Assembly: GCA_049699975.1 (NCBI GenBank)
Contig: JBNAWB010000051.1
Coordinates: forward strand, 1-18,905
Source of the DNA: CAZAGD01 sp049699975
Lineage (GTDB): Bacteria; Desulfobacterota; SM23-61
Direction of reading: 5' to 3'
Length of the DNA: 18,905 nt
Shown one piece after another: positions 15,144 to 18,905 of this stretch; the first letter of the stretch is position 1, and each line of letters starts with the position of its first letter. The notes under the pieces were generated by a model, which saw only the letters and a list, made by a program, of their open reading frames with translations, was not told where the DNA came from and did no database searches. A program made the position numbers and the translations under genes.

Positions 15144-15575
15144 TCATTCACAGGCCCGGCATAAGAGAATTGGCACCGTAGCCATATTAATCACCTTGCT
15201 GGCTACACTTCCCAAGAAAAATTGGGAAAAGCCGGTTCGCCCATGGGTGGACATAGCAATGAGATCAAAGTTGCGATCGCGGGCGTGATCGACTATTTCT
15301 TGGGCATCATGGCCATAGCGCACCACGGAATTAACTTTCACGCCCACGCTCTTCAAATCATTTTCGATCTTCGCCAAGTATTCTTCAGCTTCGCGCACCA
15401 CGTGCACTTGATGTTGAATGGGGTCCATGCCCGGTAAGGTGTGCGCCAAAGCTACGCGCAAAAGGGTCACTTCCGCGTCATGTATTTTGGCCAACCACTC
15501 CACCCGCGGTAAAATCTTTTCCGCCAGCTTAGACCCATCTAAGGGTACCAAAATTTTTTTAAACATCACCCCCAT
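15144..15575 (-). CDS. Universal stress protein, UspA family
   Basis: Single-domain Usp of 143 residues. I start at the ATG at 15575 because AAGGAG lies seven bases upstream and the family opening FKKILVPLDGS follows; an upstream in-frame start at 15698 would add 41 residues unlike Usp. The acidic D near residue 13 and the C-terminal loop STHGRTGFSQFFLGSVASKV fit the ATP-binding G2xG9xG(S/T) motif, with Ser in the first Gly position. Usp proteins bind ATP or AMP and are linked to stress and energy limitation. It lies 139 bases after the carboxyltransferase and may be the last gene of the acyl-CoA operon. The gap shows no clear promoter or terminator. Confidence 0.9.
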   Translation of the reverse strand: MGVMFKKILVPLDGSKLAEKILPRVEWLAKIHDAEVTLLRVALAHTLPGMDPIQHQVHVVREAEEYLAKIENDLKSVGVKVNSVVRYGHDAQEIVDHARDRNFDLIAMSTHGRTGFSQFFLGSVASKVINMATVPILLCRACE

Positions 15576-15714
15576 TGACCTGCTCCTTTTTTTCTCTCTA
15601 GCCGCTTCTTTTCTTGTCTTTAAAACCTTAATTTTTTTCTCCTGGGGCAAGATATCTTCTCGCCCCCGCAATTTTCGACCACCCCCGCTCAAAATCAATA
15701 TTTTGAAAATAACC

Positions 15715-17280
15715 TTAAAGGTTTATATTCGAATATTTCCTCCAGGGACGAACTTCAGATTTATTCTCTAAAATATCGAGACAGCGATTAATATACTTCC
15801 GCGTATCATGGGGCATAATCACATCGTCAATGTAGTTCCGCTCCGCGCCGCGATAGGGATTTTCGTAAAGCTCGCTGTAAAGCTGGATTCTTTCTCTGCG
15901 CGTTTCTTCAGGGTTAGGAGAACTCTTTATCTCTTTGGCGAAGATCACACTGGCGGCCGTATCCGCGCCGACAATAGTCACCCGGGCTTGCGGCCAGGCA
16001 AACATAAAATCAGCTCCCGTATCTTTACAGCACATCCCCAAATATGCTCCAGCATAGGATTTACGCAAAATAATAGAAATTTTGGGCACCGTAGCATCAA
16101 TATAAGCATAGAGCATCTTTGCTCCATGGCGTAAAATCCCTTTCCATTCTTCCTCTGGTCCGATCCAATACCCGGGAGTATCATGGAGATTAACCAAAGG
16201 GATATTAAACAAGTCGCAGAAACGCACGAACCGAGCAACTTTATCGGCCGCATCACAATCGATGGCCCCCGCTTTAGACATTGGTTGGGAAGCCACTATC
16301 CCCGTAGTCCGCCCGTTGAAGCGGCCAAAACCTATAATCACGTTAGTCGCGTAGTATTTAAAAAGCTCAAAAAAATACCCATCGTCCACAATCTTCAAGA
16401 TAACTTTGTGCATGTCAAAAGGCTTGGAAGGTCTTTCCGGAACTAATGTATCGAGCTCAGGAATAATCCGCTCCGGGTCATCGTGACACTCTTTTCGTGG
16501 GGGCTTTTCTTTGTTATTCGAGGGCAAAAACTCTAAAAGCTCCTTGGTCTTATCTAAACAATCTTTGTCATCTTCGGCCACCAAATGGGTCTGTCCTGTT
16601 TTATAAGCATGAGCTTTAATGCCGCAGAGCTCCTCCAGGGAAATCTCCACGCCTGTTTGCGTTTTGACAAAAGCCGGCCCAGCAATACCCATAAATCCGG
16701 TATGCCGCGTTTGGAAAACAAAGTCTTGCATGATCGGATGGTAAGCCTGCCCACCCAAACACGGCCCCATGAGTAAAGCAATTTGCGGGATAATTCCGGA
16801 AGCTAAAATTTGCGAACGAAAGAGCCAGGCATAGGACTGCAGCGTATCCATCCCTTCTTGCAAGCGGGCCCCCCCTGAGTCATTCATGCCTACGAAAGGC
16901 CAGCCCTTCTCTTTGGCAAAATCTATGGCTTGGGAAAACTTTTTACCGTGATACTCTCCAAAAGTCCCGGCCATGGAAGTATAGTCCTCTGCTCCGACCA
17001 CTACCATCCGGCCATTAACTTTTCCAAAACCAGTGATTACTCCCTCAGCAGGAACTTCTCTCTTATCCATCCCAAAGGCCGTAGTGCGGTGTTTGACGAA
17101 AATGCCCAGCTCCGTAAATGTCCCGGGATCAAAGAAGTATTCTACGCGCTCCCGGGCAGTCATTTTCCCCTCTTTGTGTTGGGCAGCTACCGCTTGCGGT
17201 CCGCCCATCTGCATTATCTTGCGGCGTTTCTCTTCGTATTCTCTATATATTTCCTCAAAGCCTTTCTCTTTATATTCCAT
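15715..17280 (-). CDS. Biotin-dependent acyl-CoA carboxyltransferase (PccB/MmdA family)
   Basis: Carboxyltransferase of 521 residues that should move CO2 between biotin and an acyl-CoA. It has two crotonase-like halves. The N half has NDSGGARLQEG (133-143) and MGPCLGG (171-177). The C half has HDTPGYWIG (366-374), RHGAKMLYAY (384-393) and RKSYAGAYLG (406-415). Length fits PccB or MmdA (about 510-525) better than Acidaminococcus GcdA (about 587). The context, a glutaryl-CoA-dehydrogenase-like gene and a free biotin carrier, suggests glutaconyl-CoA decarboxylation or a related step, but propionyl/methylmalonyl-CoA cannot be excluded. No biotin carboxylase or sodium-pump beta subunit is in the window. 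A strong SD (AAGGAGG) precedes the ATG, 16 bases after the dehydrogenase stop. Confidence 0.88.
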   Translation of the reverse strand: MEYKEKGFEEIYREYEEKRRKIMQMGGPQAVAAQHKEGKMTARERVEYFFDPGTFTELGIFVKHRTTAFGMDKREVPAEGVITGFGKVNGRMVVVGAEDYTSMAGTFGEYHGKKFSQAIDFAKEKGWPFVGMNDSGGARLQEGMDTLQSYAWLFRSQILASGIIPQIALLMGPCLGGQAYHPIMQDFVFQTRHTGFMGIAGPAFVKTQTGVEISLEELCGIKAHAYKTGQTHLVAEDDKDCLDKTKELLEFLPSNNKEKPPRKECHDDPERIIPELDTLVPERPSKPFDMHKVILKIVDDGYFFELFKYYATNVIIGFGRFNGRTTGIVASQPMSKAGAIDCDAADKVARFVRFCDLFNIPLVNLHDTPGYWIGPEEEWKGILRHGAKMLYAYIDATVPKISIILRKSYAGAYLGMCCKDTGADFMFAWPQARVTIVGADTAASVIFAKEIKSSPNPEETRRERIQLYSELYENPYRGAERNYIDDVIMPHDTRKYINRCLDILENKSEVRPWRKYSNINL

Positions 17281-17296
17281 GGAGAATATCCTCCTT

Positions 17297-18454
17297 TTAA
17301 CGGTTCGCTTTCCGATATCCTAATTGATCTAAAGCAATAATGGTTTTTTGAATATTTGCCGTTCCTTCCACAATTTGAATTGATTTGGCGTCGCGATAAT
17401 AACGAGCCACTGGATATTCTGTAGAATACCCATAGGCACTAAGAATTCTCATCGCAAAATCAGCTGCTCGGCCCGCCACTTCGCCGGCAAAATACTTGGC
17501 CATAGAGGTTTCCAGCACATTGTTTAATTGTCCTTCATCTTTCTGGACTGCCGCCCGATAAACTAATAATCGAGCTGCTTCAATCTCTGTGGCCATAATG
17601 GCAATCATATCCTGATTCATTTGAAACTGTCCAATCTGTTGGCCAAACTGCATCCGTTCATTGCAATATTTGATGGCTGCCTCCAGGCAAGCCTGAGCAA
17701 TGCCCACTCCGCCAGCAGCACAAGAAAGACGAGTCTGATTGAGTGAACCAAAAACGTGTTTCACCCCATCTCCCAGTTGACCCAAAAGCGCCTCTTTTGG
17801 AACTTTGACATCTTCCAGGATAATTTCACCCGTAGGGGCGGAGTGCAGCCCCAACTTATCAAGGGGACGTGTAGTAATACCAGGAAGATGCATGTCCAAA
17901 AGAAAAGTAGATAGTCCTCTACTTTTTGCTGCTGGGTCGTGGTAAGCATAAAGAACGCATATGTCAGCTACCTGGGCGTTAGAAATCCAAGTTTTCGACC
18001 CATTCACTAAAAAATAATCCCCTTTGGGAATAGCCGTAGTTTTCATAGACATAACATCGGAACCGGCGTTAGGTTCTGTAATGGCAAAACATCCAATCCA
18101 TTCGGTAGACACTAACTTAGGAATATATTTTTTCTTTTGTTCTTCCGTTCCATACCGGAGAATAGAGAGGGCTGGACCAAAGGTCTGCATATTAAAAGTA
18201 ACGCGCAAAGAGGCGCTGGCCCGCGCTATTTCTTCAGTAATAATCGTTCCCGCCAAAAAACCCATTTCGTTTCCCCCATACTCTTCCGGAATCAAAGTGC
18301 CATAAAAGCCTAAATCAGCCATCTTCTTTACTACTTCCCGGGGAAAATAATGTTCCGCTTCCCATTTATCCGCAAATGGAGCTATTTCTTTTTCGGCAAA
18401 ACTACGGGCTGTCTCCCGCAGTGCCTGGAGCTCTTCGCTTAATTTGAAATCCAT
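17297..18454 (-). CDS. Acyl-CoA dehydrogenase, non-decarboxylating glutaryl-CoA dehydrogenase-like
   Basis: FAD-dependent acyl-CoA dehydrogenase of 385 residues. The FAD/substrate loop FAITEPNAGSD is at 123-133, the RMQFG motif at 267-271, and the catalytic base is E363 in IVEGTANIQ. R84 (ASLRVTFNMQ) aligns with the Arg of glutaryl-CoA dehydrogenases that binds the gamma-carboxylate. V362 stands where decarboxylating enzymes have Tyr and A77 where they have Glu, the two positions that differ in the non-decarboxylating Desulfococcus enzyme. From memory, the opening (MDFKLS), the HYFP segment, SLNQTRLS and the closing LGYRKANR also closely match that enzyme. The expected product is then glutaconyl-CoA, with CO2 retained for the neighbouring biotin system. 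The start has AAGGAGGG upstream. Exact substrate needs testing; dehydrogenase class is certain. Confidence 0.88.
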   Translation of the reverse strand: MDFKLSEELQALRETARSFAEKEIAPFADKWEAEHYFPREVVKKMADLGFYGTLIPEEYGGNEMGFLAGTIITEEIARASASLRVTFNMQTFGPALSILRYGTEEQKKKYIPKLVSTEWIGCFAITEPNAGSDVMSMKTTAIPKGDYFLVNGSKTWISNAQVADICVLYAYHDPAAKSRGLSTFLLDMHLPGITTRPLDKLGLHSAPTGEIILEDVKVPKEALLGQLGDGVKHVFGSLNQTRLSCAAGGVGIAQACLEAAIKYCNERMQFGQQIGQFQMNQDMIAIMATEIEAARLLVYRAAVQKDEGQLNNVLETSMAKYFAGEVAGRAADFAMRILSAYGYSTEYPVARYYRDAKSIQIVEGTANIQKTIIALDQLGYRKANR

Positions 18455-18519
18455 TTCCCATCCCTCCTTTTGGCCTTATGAGCCATACGCTTTCTTAGTC
18501 ATCGGCCACTTCGTTTAAA

Positions 18520-18735
18520 TTATTCGATAACCATTAATACCATATCAGTCTCGCAGGTCTGGCCTACGCTCACCTTGATTTCTTTAACTACCCCAGAAAT
18601 GGGGGCCACAATGGGCATTTCCATCTTCATCGCTTCAATTACGGCTACTTCGTCGTCTTCTTTAACTCTATCGCCTACTTTTACTTTGATATCGACTATT
18701 TTCCCCACCATGGGAGCAACTACATTTTCCGCCAT
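18520..18735 (-). CDS. Small biotin carboxyl carrier protein
   Basis: Free-standing biotinyl/lipoyl domain of 71 residues with EAMKMEMP at 34-41, in which K37 should carry biotin. It opens directly on the domain (VVAPMVGKI) with no Ala/Pro linker or N-terminal region, so it is the minimal carrier type, not a full AccB. It would swing carboxybiotin to the carboxyltransferase two genes downstream. The SD GAAAGGAGAT is close to perfect, and the gene leads the operon behind its own promoter. A biotin carboxylase or a membrane decarboxylase partner must be encoded elsewhere. Confidence 0.93.
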   Translation of the reverse strand: MAENVVAPMVGKIVDIKVKVGDRVKEDDEVAVIEAMKMEMPIVAPISGVVKEIKVSVGQTCETDMVLMVIE

Positions 18736-18803
18736 TTAATATCTCCTTTCTTCTTATATTCTTTTTATATTCTTTTTCCCATTTTCCACGCAAAACATAT
18801 AAA

Positions 18804-18832
18804 CCTATACCTTAGAAAAATAATTTTGTCAA
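18804..18832 (-). promoter_or_regulatory. Sigma-70-type promoter of the acyl-CoA operon
   Basis: On the minus strand, TTGACA (18832-18827) is followed after 17 bp by TATAGG (18809-18804). The leader is about 60 bases. It includes two direct copies of AAAAAGAATATA in the 18753-18778 stretch, probably without function. Confidence 0.65.
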
Positions 18833-18844
18833 CTTTCTTTAAGA

Positions 18845-18859
18845 CTGACCGTCTAACAG
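18845..18859 (-). promoter_or_regulatory. Operator-like palindrome upstream of the acyl-CoA operon promoter
   Basis: On the minus strand, CTGTTAGACGGTCAG matches the liv site at 13 of 15 positions and lies 12 bp upstream of the -35 box, exactly as there. The right half (ACGGTCAG) is fully conserved and the left half is degenerate. Confidence 0.6.
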
Positions 18860-18898
18860 TTTTAATATTTTTCGCCAGCAGGAAACAGGCGGGAGGGG
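18845..18898 (-). repeat. 54-bp conserved upstream element, copy 2 (before acyl-CoA operon)
   Basis: Read on the minus strand this matches 1-54 at 47 of 54 positions without gaps. The seven differences lie outside the GC-rich 14-bp start and the ACGGTCAG end. One further C in the poly-C run and the bases to 18905 give no clear extension. Confidence 0.75.
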
Positions 18899-18905
18899 GA
18901 GAGGC

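Noticed and set aside
17281..17294. GGAGGATATTCTCC on the minus strand as an SD-masking hairpin before the carboxyltransferase
   Set aside because: Only four strong pairs with a six-base loop are possible, too weak to hide the AAGGAGG site.
18753..18778. Tandem TATATTCTTTTT copies as a regulatory repeat
   Set aside because: There are only two copies of an A/T-rich word in a leader, which is easily explained by slippage or chance.
1..18905. The inverted copies at the two window edges as terminal inverted repeats of one large mobile element
   Set aside because: No transposase or integrase is present, the genes are ordinary metabolic and repair genes, and both copies sit at a fixed 12-bp distance from promoters of outward-in reading operons. 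A shared regulatory module explains them better.

Overview
The window reads as a chromosomal stretch of an anaerobic, free-living bacterium with GC content in the forties by eye. Candidate groups are Desulfobacterota or a similar syntrophic or sulfate-reducing lineage. The evidence is a sigma-54 two-component system, a Liv-type amino-acid ABC transporter, an acyl-CoA dehydrogenase that closely resembles the non-decarboxylating glutaryl-CoA dehydrogenase of Desulfococcus, and a radical SAM protein of the archaeal tetraether-lipid-synthase type. The taxonomy is inference. No phage, transposase, CRISPR, tRNA or rRNA was seen.

Layout. (1) 187-9364, plus strand: a probable operon with a Liv-type substrate-binding protein, two permeases (LivH, LivM), two ATPases (LivG, LivF), a multi-pass membrane histidine kinase with a GAF-like region, and a NtrC-type sigma-54 response regulator. 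(2) 9365-11312: a 256-base intergenic region with a strong palindrome and a good -24/-12 sigma-54 promoter, then a Tes-like radical SAM gene closed by a strong terminator. (3) 11413-12149: a small four-helix membrane protein on the minus strand, and a 389-base divergent intergenic region holding a promoter, an operator-like palindrome and a dispersed palindromic repeat. (4) 12150-15119: a helicase of the MrfA/YprA type fused to a DEDDy exonuclease domain. (5) 18735-15144, minus strand: a biotin carrier, an acyl-CoA dehydrogenase, a carboxyltransferase and a UspA-family protein.

Two regulatory patterns link these blocks. First, one 15-bp palindromic element (yTGwTmrACGGTCAr, read in the direction of transcription) lies 12, 12 and 13 bp upstream of good sigma-70-type -35/-10 pairs before the liv operon, the acyl-CoA operon and the small membrane protein. 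At the two window edges the conservation extends to 54 bp with 47 identities. This points to one regulator, possibly TetR-like and encoded elsewhere, controlling amino-acid uptake, acyl-CoA breakdown and a membrane protein. Second, the sigma-54 regulator gene is followed at once by a palindrome suited to an enhancer site, then about 190 bp later by a sigma-54 promoter in front of the Tes-like gene. The simplest reading is a membrane sensor to regulator to lipid-modifying radical SAM circuit. The promoter and palindromes are visible in the sequence; the wiring and the lipid function are inferences.
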